A DNA stretch of 64,000 bases from Rhinolophus ferrumequinum. Lineage: Eukaryota; Chordata; Mammalia; Chiroptera; Rhinolophidae. Numbering within the stretch: position 1 is the first letter of the stretch; every line of letters starts with the position of its first letter. A program made the position numbers and the translations under genes. Positions 1 through 10,350 of the stretch are shown here, in pieces. The notes beneath the pieces were generated by a model. It was not told the origin of the DNA. It saw nothing but the letters and a program-made list of their open reading frames with translations, and searched no databases. The stretch is from assembly GCF_004115265.2 (NCBI RefSeq), contig NW_022680356.1, forward strand, positions 2,053,001 through 2,117,000, written 5' to 3'.

Positions 1-472
1 GTAAGTGACAAGGCAGAACTTGGCCCAGGGGTTCTGGCTGGAAACCGGTGCGTCAACCACTGTGCTGCGCTCCTCGCTGCCTCTCCACTAAGGCCAGTCT
101 GCACCCTCTGAACACTTAGTTGTTATTAAGGTCCGTGCCATTCGACTGTGCTGACACAGTGGGAGCTTAAGGGTAGTTGCTGACTGGTTACCTGAGTGTG
201 AGAGGCAGGCTGCCCCACGATGGAGCCTGCATCCTTCCCTCCCCTCCAAGCCACCAGCCTCACAAGGCTGTCCTAAACGTTCCAAGAAGGCAGTGGCCGG
301 CCCTCTGCAGGAGGGCAGCCTTCAGACAGCGATTGACGCGCCCCCCTGTGGCTGCGATCACTACTGCAAGATGCGCTGTGCCCTCTGTTGCCAGCACCTG
401 TAAGGGCAGTCGCTACATTTCAGTCTCTTCCTGAAAGCGAAGGGGACATTAACCCCTCGGCAGGGCCCTACG
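1..472. other. Intergenic, nothing recognised
   Basis: No splice-bounded reading frame, RNA gene or repeat family that I can name is visible. Short open frames here have no protein-like composition. Confidence 0.5.
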
Positions 473-479
473 TCCCTAC

Positions 480-1068
480 GTGGTACTCGTGACCTGAGTG
501 AGGAACAAAGTCCCGGCACACAGGTTCAGATAGAGTGAGTAACAGCTTTATTTGGGAACCAATGTCCCTCCAGAGGCCAATGCTCTGGAAAGCGCAGAAG
601 GTTATACAGAATAGAACAGAATTTAATAAGGAACCGAGTCCCAGAGTCAATTGGGATGGAGAAGGTCCCTGGTCCGGGAGAGGCGACTGGGCCCCCGACG
701 GGTCTGAGGCGAGCTGGTCTTGCAGGGAAGAGCTTCGGAGAGTCCTGGAATATCACGGCTTGTACCTCGCAGGGGACTCTGTCGGGTCACCCAGACAGAC
801 ATCCCGGAGATGATTCCAGAGTGTCTGGCTCGGAGCCTCGCAGAGGGTCTTAGCCGGAGTGCCCAGTTGGACTGCTCATGGCATTGCTCTGGAGTTCTGC
901 TTTTATCCTCTTTTCCTTGGACTTGTTTACTTCTTAGGTGAGAACCAGAAGTTGTCTGGTGAATGTGTTTATCACTCAATTTAGTTATGTTCAGTTTCAC
1001 ACAAAAACATGATTTTTCACCTCACCCTTTTCAGTCTCACACATGTACGGCCATATTCCTAGTTCGCA
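480..1068 (-). mobile_element. Solo LTR, class I (gammaretrovirus-like) endogenous retrovirus
   Basis: On the minus strand this 589-bp block reads like a retroviral LTR. It begins TG, has a TATA-like GATAAAAGC segment in a U3-R-like order, an AATAAAGCTG polyadenylation signal, then a U5-like tail with the TTTGTTCCTCACTCA type of ending. A 7-bp direct repeat TCCCTAC lies immediately outside it, at 473-479 and 1069-1075. No gag, pol or env sequence adjoins, so it is a solo LTR left by recombination between two LTRs. Class I assignment rests on the R-U5 style and is an inference. The intact flanking repeat suggests a moderately young insertion. Confidence 0.78.
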
Positions 1069-1075
1069 TCCCTAC

Positions 1076-1659
1076 TAGTGAACAACTTGTTTTGCAATCC
1101 TCAATCCAACTATGCTCTACACACCCTCAAAGCTAGGAGGGGCACCCCCAGGAGAGGAGGTCACAACGGCTGAGGCTTCTGATGCCTGTGCACTTCCTCC
1201 CCGGCCCCGAAGCTCCCCACATCCCATCCTCCCTCCTGACGGCCCCCTCAATGGTTTTGCCCTGAGTTTGCCCAGGACCCCAACATTTCAAAGGGCTTTC
1301 ACAGTTCATCCCCTAAGATGCCTCTAGTTCTCTGACAAGTGGCTGGACAGGACAGCTATTTCGGTCCCCACCATAGAGCTCAGGAAGCTGAGGGCTGGCC
1401 CAGGGTTCATGCCAGCCTGAGGCCAAACAGAAGTGGAAAGTCACGGGTACCAGCTCAGTCTGGGACATGTGCAGCCCAGCCTCTGTCTCTCCTGCCATCA
1501 GGAGCCCTGAGACCCCTACCTTATTATACTTGCTGTGCTCAACTGTTCCCCACTGGGCTGAAATCTTGGAAGGCAGGGGGCTGCCATGCCTGGAAATCAG
1601 CCCCTAGAACAGTGGGTGGTCGGTAAGGATTTGTCAGTGCCAAACAGATCAGTGGCAGT
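1076..1659. other. Intergenic, nothing recognised
   Basis: Unique-looking sequence with no gene or named repeat that I can support. Confidence 0.4.
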
Positions 1660-2420
1660 TTCTTTAACAGTTGCCCACCCTCCTACCTAATAACCCAGTG
1701 ATTCCACTCCTGGGTGAATACCCAACAGACTCAGGTGCCTATGTCTACAGAGACTGGTACAGGACTGTTCAGAGCAGCTCTGTTTGTGACAGCCCAGACT
1801 AGAAACAACCCAAATGTCTATCGTGCTGGGCGCTGTGATAACGCCGCTCCGATCCCTCTTCAAGAATGAAGGTCTCTGTCCCTCAGAGGCTGGAGTGCTG
1901 CCCTCAAGTGGTTTATGTCGGAAATGCACCACAGTCCGGGCTCCTTTGTCCTGTCCTATGTCCACAGGTGTGGTTCCCCAGAACCGTCCCTAATAAGCCC
2001 CATCTCTGTCTCAGGGCTGCTCCCTGGGGCACCCAACCTCCCACCCCCATCAACAGGAGACTGGAAAAGGAAATCACCATGTAGTCACACCATGGCAATA
2101 AAAACAAATTACTATTATCCGCAACGACATGGTTAATGCAAGAGCAGATCCAAGCAGCACCCACCGCCTGCTTCCATTTATATGAAGTTCAAAACCAGGC
2201 TAAATGAATCTGTGCTGTTAGAAGTCAGGGTAGTGCTCACCTTTGGGAGGGGCATGTGGAGCCTCTGGGGTGCTGGCAGTGTCCTTCATCTTGACCAGGT
2301 GGCGTGTATACACATGGAAAAAGCCATCCAGCTGGACCCTCAAGTCGCATGTCAACTGCACCCTGATTGTATATTGGCTAAATTCCCTTCCAACCCTAAA
2401 ACTGATTCTGAGTGAGCTGG
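1660..2420 (+). repeat. Old L1 fragment (3' part of ORF2 and 3' UTR)
   Basis: The stretch contains the diverged L1 ORF2 C-terminal signature (ACCCAGTGATTCCACTCC, then ACAACCCAAATGTCTA near 1806-1821). The usual CAATAAAAACAAATTACTA and CATTTATATGAAGTTC segments follow downstream. It is on the plus strand and too diverged for coding. Boundaries are approximate; subfamily probably L1M. Confidence 0.7.
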
Positions 2421-3049
2421 TGGATGGTGGAAAACCTGTCCTGGAAGCCAGAGCGCTTGGCCAGCACTGCCACCTGGTGGAGAAAAATAGAACTGACCAT
2501 GGGTCCCATGCCCGGGAGGGAAATGGTGGGTCCAAAAAGGCTCCCACCTGTGTCCCCAGCCACTTGCTCATTTTCTTGCCAATCGTTTCCTGCACATGAG
2601 CCCTTAACAACTCTGGGGTCCATCAAATCCTCTGGATCAATAGCTGGACCGCTACCCTGAGCCTTATGGGCCAGAGTGCAGGAGAGGGAGGCCAGGGTAT
2701 GCCAGCAAAGTCACCCCCAGTTAGGTCTGTGCCGCTAACTCCCACCCTGCTGGCCCATCCAGATCTTCTTGGGCCCTGGTTCCGCTCTGTACCTCCACTG
2801 CCCTGAATCCTGTGGTTCCTCCCCTGCCAGCACCAGAGCACCCCGCAGTGTGAGAGTGGAGCCTGCCAGAGAGGGGAGCTGGGGGAAGGAGGCATGCTGG
2901 GGGGCCAGCATGGCTGCTCAGAGGTGAGGGGAGGGGAAGCAAAGAGTCATGCCCTCTCCTCTTTGGGTTTCCTGTTTTCCTTCTCCCTGTGCCCCACTCA
3001 TTCCACACACATCTGTCAGGGTATCTGTCCTGGGAAGACTGGCATCTGC

Positions 3050-3055
<6 letters not shown>
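2421..3055. other. Intergenic, nothing recognised
   Basis: Unique-looking sequence between an L1 fragment and a GT microsatellite; no supported gene. Confidence 0.4.

Positions 3056-3085
<30 letters not shown>
3053..3085. repeat. (GT)n microsatellite
   Basis: About sixteen GT units, just before an L2-like 3' end. Confidence 0.9.
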
Positions 3086-3087
<2 letters not shown>

Positions 3088-3410
3088 CAACAGAAATTTA
3101 TTGAGTACCTACTCTGTGCCAACTACTATCCAGTTTCTGGATAGACAGAGATTGAAGAAAACTCAATCCTTGTCCCTCTGCCAATTCATGTTTGCCCTGC
3201 TACTTAGGTAAGTACTACAAGAGGGCCAAACTGAGGGCTGGGTGCAGAAGGGTGTTGTTATGCCCAGAGAATGGTGAATGTTTTGTGGAGCAGCAGATAC
3301 TACAGTGGATCCCTGAAAGATAATTAGGCTTTCAACAATAAGACAGGAAAGAAAGGCATTCCAGGGAGAAGGGACTGCATATGCAAAGGCACAGAAATGT
3401 AGTCATGCAC
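3086..3410 (+). repeat. L2-like LINE 3' fragment
   Basis: Contains TTTATTGAGTACCTACTCTGTGCC followed downstream by GGGACTGCATATGCAAAGGC; both are hallmarks of the mammalian L2 3' region in this order. Ancient and non-coding. Confidence 0.6.
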
Positions 3411-4336
3411 GGTGCTGTCTACTTGTATCAGTTAAGATTAGGATTGTCTGCATATAACAGAATATCCAAAAGAATAGTGGCTTAACCGAGAGCTGTCTCT
3501 TTCTTTTTCACATAAAATAAGTTGAAAATATGCAGTCCAGGGTAACCATGACAGCTTTGTGGCCCTAAGAAACACCATTTTAGCACTGACCTTCATACTC
3601 AAAGTCACCCTACGGACCAAAAGGGCTGCTGAAGCTCCAGCAAGCACATCAGCATTCCAGGCAGCAGGAAGGAGAAAGACCCAAAAGTGCATTCCCTCAG
3701 CCAAGTCAGCTTCCTATTAAGTGGACTTACTGGAGGGCTTATGCAACACTTCCAATGGCATCTCTGGCCAGAATTTTGTCAGGTGCAAGGGAAGCTGAGA
3801 AATATAGTCTTTATTGGGGGAGCAGCTAAAAACTGGGGTTTTGTTATTAAGGAAGAGGGAGCAAATGGATATTGGATGAGCAGCTAGCAGTGTCTAGCCC
3901 AGTGGTAGAGTAGAGCAGTGGTCTTCCAGGGCATGGAGAGAGGTGACTGCAAAGGCCTAGACCACAAAGGCCATGCTAAGGAGAGTTTGGACTTTATTCT
4001 GTAGAAAACAGGGAATCACGATTGAATCGGTGCACTATAAAGAGCCAAAGCTAAGCCCTGGTGACAGTGGAGGGGATGCCAATCAGGGGAGGGACCCAGA
4101 GCTGCTGAGAGCAAGCCTGGGAGGAACCCAGCGAGTTCAGGATATCTGAGTCTGGGGCAGCTGCAAGCCATCCGTCAGGTGGATCCAGACAAAGCTAAGG
4201 GGAGAGGACAGGGCTGGGGAAAGATGTGGGAGTCACCAGCCATGCTGAGGTGGATGCGGTGAGCCCACAGGGGCGCCCCACTGTTGAGCTGGAGGGATCG
4301 GAGGGACCCTGGAGTTACCAGGCCAGGAGGACAATG
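3411..4336. other. Intergenic; probable unclassified interspersed repeat at 3415-3760
   Basis: The 3415-3760 part resembles a widespread mammalian interspersed repeat (CTGCATATAACAGAAT, then ATAGTGGCTTAA). I cannot assign the family. The rest shows nothing recognisable. Confidence 0.35.
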
Positions 4337-4530
4337 CAGTGGGTAAGTGCACGAATTTTGGAGTCAGACAGCTGGGTTCGAACCCTAACTTCACCACTTA
4401 ATAGCCGTGAACCCCTAGGCTAGCTGGTTGCCCTTTCTAAGCCTTAGTTTTCTCATCTGCCAAATGGGAATGAAGAAGCCCACATGAGGGCTGATAGGAG
4501 AACTGAGTGGGTGAGTGATTAACCCAGGGA
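4337..4530 (+). repeat. MIR SINE
   Basis: Carries the tRNA-derived B-box-like GGGTTCGAACCCTAACTTC and the MIR core features CCTTAGTTTTCTCATCTG and CCAAATGGGAATGA, in order and on the plus strand. Ancient mammalian SINE. Confidence 0.85.
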
Positions 4531-6884
4531 ACTGCACTGATCAGTAAACAACAGCTCTTACCATCAAAGGGCCACCCTCCCGTTCCTGGAGGGGCCACCA
4601 GTGCCTTTCTTGGGGCCATGGGTGTTCCCTATAGCTTTCCCACTGGAGCCCTGTGTGGGCTGGCTGGGGAGCCAGCGAGCAATGTGCACTTCCAGGGCCC
4701 TGAGGCCCTCCGACCCAGCACAGCCAGGTCCCCAGGCAGGGGCGCCAGCAGCCCTCGCTGATGGCTTGGGAGGGCATTATGCATTTGCCAGGAGGTGCTC
4801 CAGCACCGCCGCGGGCTCCACAGAGATGAATCCTGGGAGACTCAGACTGTTTTGGAAACTGAGAAAGAACAATTGCTGGGGCAGAGGGAGAGAACCCAGC
4901 CAGTCCACGAGCAGAGCAGGTGCCCACACATGTCCACATGAGCCCTGCCATGGGGCATGGCCAATGTCAACCAGAAGGAAAGGCCCAGCTTGGAGTCTGG
5001 GTAGATAGTACCCCCACCTCAGCCCAGAAGCCTAGCACTCCTTTGCTTCTGAGGCCAGTCTAGCCCTTATCCCTATGATGGTTCCAGACTGAAACCAACA
5101 TGAGAGGGACAGGCACAGAGAAAGGGCCTCTGCGGACCCCGGAAAGGGATGTCAGAGACAAAGCAGGTGCCAGGAGCCTGGCATCCCAGAGGGCCGAGAG
5201 GGACAGGAGGTGACCAGGCTAAGCTTGACCCCAGTGTGGAGGGGACGACAGCTGGGAAATGGCCATTGGGTTGGTCCAGGAGGAGGTCAGTGATTGGAGG
5301 ACAGGACCAGAGGAGGGGTGGAGGCAGGAGCCAGGACCAGCTGCTGGAGAGGTGAGTGCCTGTGCGTGATGGTAGCTGCAAGTGACAGAGGCATGAAACG
5401 GCTCAGTCTATCCATAGAAGTTCAGTTTCTTCAAAGTACAAGTCTGGGGCCTGGGGTTGAATGGCTGAAGCAGCAGGGGTCAGCAGAGGGAACAGGGCCC
5501 TGCAGGGTGGAGTGCCTGATTGCCACCCTTCCCCTCCACAGCCAATAAAACCAATGCCATGGAGCTCGGGCTCCCATGGGCTCCCCACTTTAGGGCAGCG
5601 CCTCCACTCCCAAATCTGGGCCCAGTCTGAAAAAGCTTCCCAGAATGCATTTCCAGAATGCACTAGGTCACTAGTCCCTCCCCTTCTTGTCCCCCTACAC
5701 CTGCTGGGAATCTAGAACCTGCTCAGCCTTCTCCCCAGACCAGGGTGCCCTTCACCCCAGGCGGTCCTGCCTACCTGTCTCTTTCTTGGCTGGCCCTGTG
5801 GCATGGTGGTGGGTCCTGGCTTGTGTGCAGGGAACATAGGATGGGGAGGAGTGGGATGGGATGATGGCAAGACTGCGTCCAAGACTTGCCCTTTGTCTGC
5901 TGACCCTTTTCCAGAGGAGGCACAAAAAACTGAAAGAGAGCATTCAGGCTCCAGGGACCAAGGGGCCTGGCTTCGTGGTGCACGCAGCCCTGACTGCACC
6001 GGCTGGTATGAGACAGCAGCACAGCATAAGGAAACTGGCTCCTCGGGAGGGTTCGACTGGGGCAGAAGTATAGACTGACGGTGGTTCTGACCCATCTCCT
6101 TGTCAGCGAGCATCCAAACCCTCACCCTAAGCCCTGCAGAGCGTCCTTCCACAGATGAGCTCACAACAGTCATGACACCGACAGTGGCTGTTTCTACAAC
6201 ACACAGCTCCTCTTTCTAGAACCTTTCACACCCCAGACAGAAATTGCTCTGCGCTTTTACAGATAAGGAAACTGAGGTTACTGAGGTTAGGTAACCTGAC
6301 CAAGGTCACATATTTAGAAAGTGGTGGAACTTCTCAAACTACAAAGTTGGGGAAATGCTCATCATTTGTAGAAAACTTTTCACCAAGGCCTAAGAACACA
6401 GGTTTCCAGTTAACCCTCAGTTACCCAGAACAGCCGTTTCTCCAGAAGGCCCTACACATGTGTGCATGTGTGTGCCCGCACGCACTGAGGGTTCTCATGA
6501 ACAGAGCTCTTGACAAACAGGCCCGACCACAGTGGGGAATGTACAGGAACCAGCGGCTATATTCTCTGAATTCAGTCGTGTGCTTGGAGATCCCCAGGTA
6601 AAAGGTAGCAAACATACCTTGTTCAAGCAACTGGCAGGAAAGGCATAGGCAGCCTCTGCCACCATAATGGGCACAAGCATCCATTTGGGTCCCCTCTCCA
6701 ACTCCTTGATCTCATGAGCAGCTGACCCTGGTTGACAGGCCACGTCCCTATACTCACCGCGATACAGAAGAAGAAACAGAGGACTGGCAGGTGCGAGTCA
6801 GTGTTCCGGCACCAATCAGCAGTGTGGCCTTGAGCAGGTCACCCACCTTCCTTCTCTGGGGCTTAGTTTTCCCATCTATAAAAT
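4531..6884. other. Intergenic, little recognised
   Basis: No supported gene. A short MIR/L2-type segment (ACAGATAAGGAAACTGAGG) lies near 6258-6280. Otherwise it is unique-looking GC-moderate sequence. Confidence 0.45.
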
Positions 6885-6954
6885 CAGAAGTCAGCAAACT
6901 TTTTATGTAAAGGGCCAGATAGTGAATATTTGGGGCTTAAAGTCTCAGTCATGT

Positions 6955-7002
<48 letters not shown>

Positions 7003-7042
7003 AAACAAACCTCTAAAAAAGTAAAACACTGTAAAAATGGAA
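6885..7042 (+). repeat. hAT-Charlie (MER5-like) DNA transposon fragment with (TG)n
   Basis: The segment CAGCAAACTTTTTATGTAAAGGGCCAGATAGTG is the terminal part of a mammalian hAT-Charlie element. A (TG)n microsatellite at about 6959-6999 interrupts it. The right side is cut by the solo LTR that follows. Confidence 0.65.
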
Positions 7043-7047
7043 CCAGG

Positions 7048-7532
7048 GGTGGGGACAGAGTCCCAGAGAGCGGTTTCCTGGCTCTCAGCCTCACGTGGAA
7101 AGGTGCTGGCTTGGTTATTAGACAGCCATCAGCTGTAATCAGATGGCCATCCGCTGTGGCTGGGTAGCCATCAGCTGTTACCAGTTAGCCTTTAGCCACT
7201 AATATAACTGCCGTGGCTACGCTAGGGAGTTGGTTGGCAGAGAAACAGACGGCGGATTGCGGCTAGTAAGTGCGGTTAGCAAGCGGATTGTGGATTGCGG
7301 ATCGTGTTGATCCTACTTCCTGTGTCTCGCCTGGTTGCCAGTGAGACAGGGGTGCAGGAGGACCCCTTGTTGGGGTACTGGTGGATGTTTGCTTTTGTGC
7401 CTCAACCAGCTACCATCAAGAATATAGTAGTATGACTCCCCTATCTATGGCTCCACTGGTGTTCCTTTTTGGCTTCACCATATCCTTCCTGCGGTCTGGT
7501 GTGGGGAGCAGGAGCTGAGATCCCGCATGACA
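7048..7532 (+). mobile_element. Solo LTR, bat endogenous retrovirus family (copy 1)
   Basis: About 75-80% similar to the LTR at 7761-8172, sharing the start GTGGGGACAGAG, the internal tandem-like CCATCAGCTGT motifs and the CA end. It is flanked by 5-bp near-identical repeats, CCAGG (7043-7047) and TCAGG (7533-7537), so it is an independent insertion. It carries about 75 bp more than copy 2 in its central part. The class is uncertain; plus orientation is inferred from the TATA-like ACTAATATAA and is tentative. Confidence 0.72.
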
Positions 7533-7537
7533 TCAGG

Positions 7538-7755
7538 ACAGAATATACCAGAATAGGGCAGAACCCCCTCTGCTCCCCATCCTACCTCCAAGTTCTCATT
7601 CAGCTTCTTAAAAATGGAGATGCTGCCAGCTTTCTCCCAGGTGCCAGGGGGCTCCCTTCACTGCAAGGGTTCATAGGCGTCCCCCTGCTCTAAACCATTT
7701 ATTATAATATTGACAGACTTCAATATCCATATTACCTGCTGTGCCAGGCTCCTAG
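7538..7755. other. Spacer between two related solo LTRs
   Basis: Roughly 220 bp without recognisable retroviral genes. The two LTRs have different flanking repeats, so this is host sequence and not a proviral interior. Confidence 0.55.
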
Positions 7756-7760
7756 AGTGG

Positions 7761-8172
7761 TGTGGGGACAGAGCCCCAAAAAGCAGTTTCCAGGCTCTCG
7801 GCCTCACATAGAAAGGTGCTGGCTCAGGTAGTAAATGGCCATCGACTGTGATCAAATGGCCATCAGCTGTGGCTAGTTGGCCGTCAGCTGTAACCAGTGA
7901 GCCATTGGCCACTAATATACCTGCCGTGGCTAGGCTAGCAGAAAAAAAAGGGGAGCTAGCAAGAAGATGGTGGCTGAGCCCGCAAGCGGCACAGTGAGAG
8001 TTGAGAATTGTGTTGCTCCTGGTCCCTGTGTCTCCAACCCAGCCGCCAGTGACAGTATAGTGGTATGACTCCCCTACCTATGGCTCCGTGGGTGTTCCTT
8101 TTTGGCCTAGCCATATCCTGCGTTCTTATGTGGGAGTGGGAGCTGAGACCCTGCAGGCCGCCCTGCGTGACA
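7761..8172 (+). mobile_element. Solo LTR, bat endogenous retrovirus family (copy 2)
   Basis: Begins TGTGGGGACA and ends with TGACA. It is flanked by a perfect 5-bp repeat AGTGG at 7756-7760 and 8173-8177. Internal subrepeats of the form GGCCATCAGCTGTG recur three to four times near 7830-7900. No coding interior is present. The perfect flanking repeat suggests a moderately young insertion. Confidence 0.8.
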
Positions 8173-8177
8173 AGTGG

Positions 8178-9015
8178 TCCGTACCAGGAGGCCACTTTGG
8201 TACCTCCCCCACTCCCCAGATTTCCCCACAATATGGCAACTATAGGGGCGTAATGTCAGCTGTCCTGGTAGGTCAGTGGCCATGCTGACCCAGCCCTAGC
8301 AGCCCCACCCACTGGCACTGCCCTGTAAAGGGTGTGTGAGTGTGAGTGTGTGCACGTAGGCGTCTGTGTCCTCCTCGCACACTCAGCTGGTCTGGTATAC
8401 CCCTGGCCTTGGCTGTGCCCTGTACTTGTCCTTGTAAAGCCAGGTCCTCCATGCCAGAGCTGTCTCGCTGTCCATAGGACACTCCTGCCTGAACAGCTGT
8501 GTGCCTGTGAGCTCACGATGGTCCTGCTTACAGGGCACATTTTGTGCTGAGTCGGCGAGAGGGGCTGAGGCGGGCGGCGGTACAGCGGGCACAGGCCAGG
8601 TGTTCTGGGGGGCCCAGGAAGATGGACCATCAGCATCCACTTCCCACACCTGTCTTGAGGTCAGAACAAACTTGAGTCCAGCAGGGTCCCTGAGCCAGAG
8701 AGTTTCTGTGACAGCGGACGCTGGGAGGGGTCAGAATCCACACAGGTGTCAGGCTGGAAAAGTTGGTGAGGGAGCCCCCGGGTCCCACCTGGCCCACTCT
8801 ACCCAGGCAGTCCTGCTGAAAACAATGATTAGCTATTGTCTATAGATCACTGTTTCTCTGAATTAATGTCAGCCCAAAATACCTTCTTAATTTGGTTCCC
8901 ACTGTGCCCACCAGGATGCTGGCCAGAGGGCAAGCCCTGCTGAGCTTGGGGCCTGGAAGTGAACTTGCTGGTAGGGGCTGGTGTCGGGCTGTTGAACCAA
9001 CTGGAGTGGTTCTTT
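8178..9015. other. Intergenic, nothing recognised
   Basis: No supported gene or named repeat. Confidence 0.4.
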
Positions 9016-9023
9016 TCAAGTTG

Positions 9024-9559
9024 TTTTTTTTTTTTTTTTCAATTTTCACATAATAGACTTGGCTTCTGCCAAGTGTCTTGGTGGACATCGTATGTCACAA
9101 ACAAGCTTCTTCTTTTTTTTTTTTTAAGATTTTTATTATTGGAGAAGGAAAACAGGACTTTATTGGAGAACAGTGTGTACGTCTAGGACTTTTCCAAGTC
9201 AAGTTGTTGTCCTTTCAATCTTAGTTGTGGAGGGCGAAGCGCAACTTCAGGTCCAGTTGCCGTTGTTAGTTGTAGGGGGCGCAGCCCACCACCTCTTGTG
9301 GGAGTCGAACAGGCAACCTTGTGGTTGAAAGGACACGCTCCAACCAACTGAGCCATCTGGGAGCTCAGCAGTGGCTCAGCTCAAGGTGCTGTGTTCAATC
9401 TTAGTTGCAGGGGGCGCAGCCCACCATCCCTTGCGGGACTCGAGGAATCGAACTGGCAACCTTGTGGTTGAGAGCCCACTGGCCCATGTGGGAATTGAAC
9501 TGGTAGCCTTCGGAGTTAGGAGCACGGAGCTCCAACTGCCTGAGCCACCAGGTCAGCCC
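9024..9559 (-). mobile_element. Rhinolophoid-type tRNA-derived SINE with extra 3' tail segment
   Basis: On the minus strand the element opens GGGCTGACCTGGTGGCTCAG, a tRNA-like A box. It repeats B-box-like GTTCGATTCC and TGTTCGACTCC segments, so it looks dimeric. It continues through the CTGCGCCCCCTACAACTA body to an A tract at about 9113-9126. Some 75 bp of unrelated sequence and a second 16-A tract (9024-9039) follow. Direct repeats TCAAGTTG+T run, at 9016-9028 and 9560-9572 (12 of 13 identical), bracket the whole block. Such SINEs are known from Rhinolophus and Hipposideros bats and are the main basis for naming the host lineage. L1 enzymes mobilise them. Confidence 0.8.
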
Positions 9560-9572
9560 TCAAGTTGGTTTT

Positions 9573-10099
9573 AAGCTGTTCCCTATGATGGGAAGCCAGG
9601 TCTGTTCTAAGAGGGGCAGAAACCTCCAGGAGAGTCAATAGGAGAGTTCCTGAAAACTTTCTGAAAAGTTTCACACCTCTACCCCAGAGGGTAGGCAGGA
9701 ATTTGCAAGCTAGTGGAGAGGGAACAAGGGTGCAAACGCACAAAGGCATGAAGGACCTGTTGAAGGGAGAGGAGGATGGGGACAGGGCAGGGCCTCCTGG
9801 GGCAAGTAGAGGGAGGTCTCATGATTTGGGCCTCAAGGAGGGTCAGGGCCCAGCCTGGGCACCCAGCAGAGCCTGTGGGCTGGAAGAGGCACCATCCCAG
9901 CAGTCAGCCTTTCTGCCCTTAGTCCCTACTGGCCCCTTTTCTGGGGAAAAGAGGAACTATGTGGGGGCGCGGGGGTTTCAACCAGGCCCGCAGGACCAGC
10001 GATACTCTGGCCCTGGGGCTCCCTGCCTGGCAGTCACTTGGGCCCCAGAGAAATATTGGCAGCTTTGGCTAACCGAATTATTCTTTCGGTTTGAACCAG
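9573..10099. other. Intergenic, nothing recognised
   Basis: Non-repetitive sequence running up to a small CpG-rich patch; no supported gene. Confidence 0.4.
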
Positions 10100-10109
10100 C
10101 TCCCCCTTT

Positions 10110-10345
10110 TGACTCAGATCCGGCGGAGCAAGGAAAGCGCTTCCTCGGCTCAGCGAGCCCACCGGGCAGAGGGGTGCAGCGCGCTGCTGGGGGACGCCCC
10201 AGCGCACTCCGGGTCCAGGCAGAGCGCGCGTGCGCCCCAGGGATTGGTGGGGGCGCGGCGGGACATCTCCCTCCCCTGGGGTGGGGTGGAGGAAGGGGCG
10301 GCTTCTCCGCGGGGCGCCCTGGTGTGTCGCTGAGGACCTGGGTGC
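10110..10345. promoter_or_regulatory. Orphan small CpG-rich patch, possible promoter
   Basis: A sharp local rise in CpG density and GC content, with GC boxes (GGGGCGGC), an inverted CCAAT box (GGGATTGGTGG near 10239-10250) and GC-rich runs such as GAGCGCGCGTGCGCCCC. It lies 10 kb upstream of ARID5A and no adjacent coding exon is visible. It could drive a non-coding transcript or be a distal element. A long open frame crosses it, but CpG-rich DNA is stop-poor and the frame has no protein-like features. Confidence 0.4.
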
Positions 10346-10350
10346 GTCTT

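Noticed and set aside
9200-9559. tRNA gene (A- and B-box-like motifs on the minus strand)
   Set aside because: The boxes belong to a dimeric tRNA-derived SINE; no cloverleaf or terminator is present.
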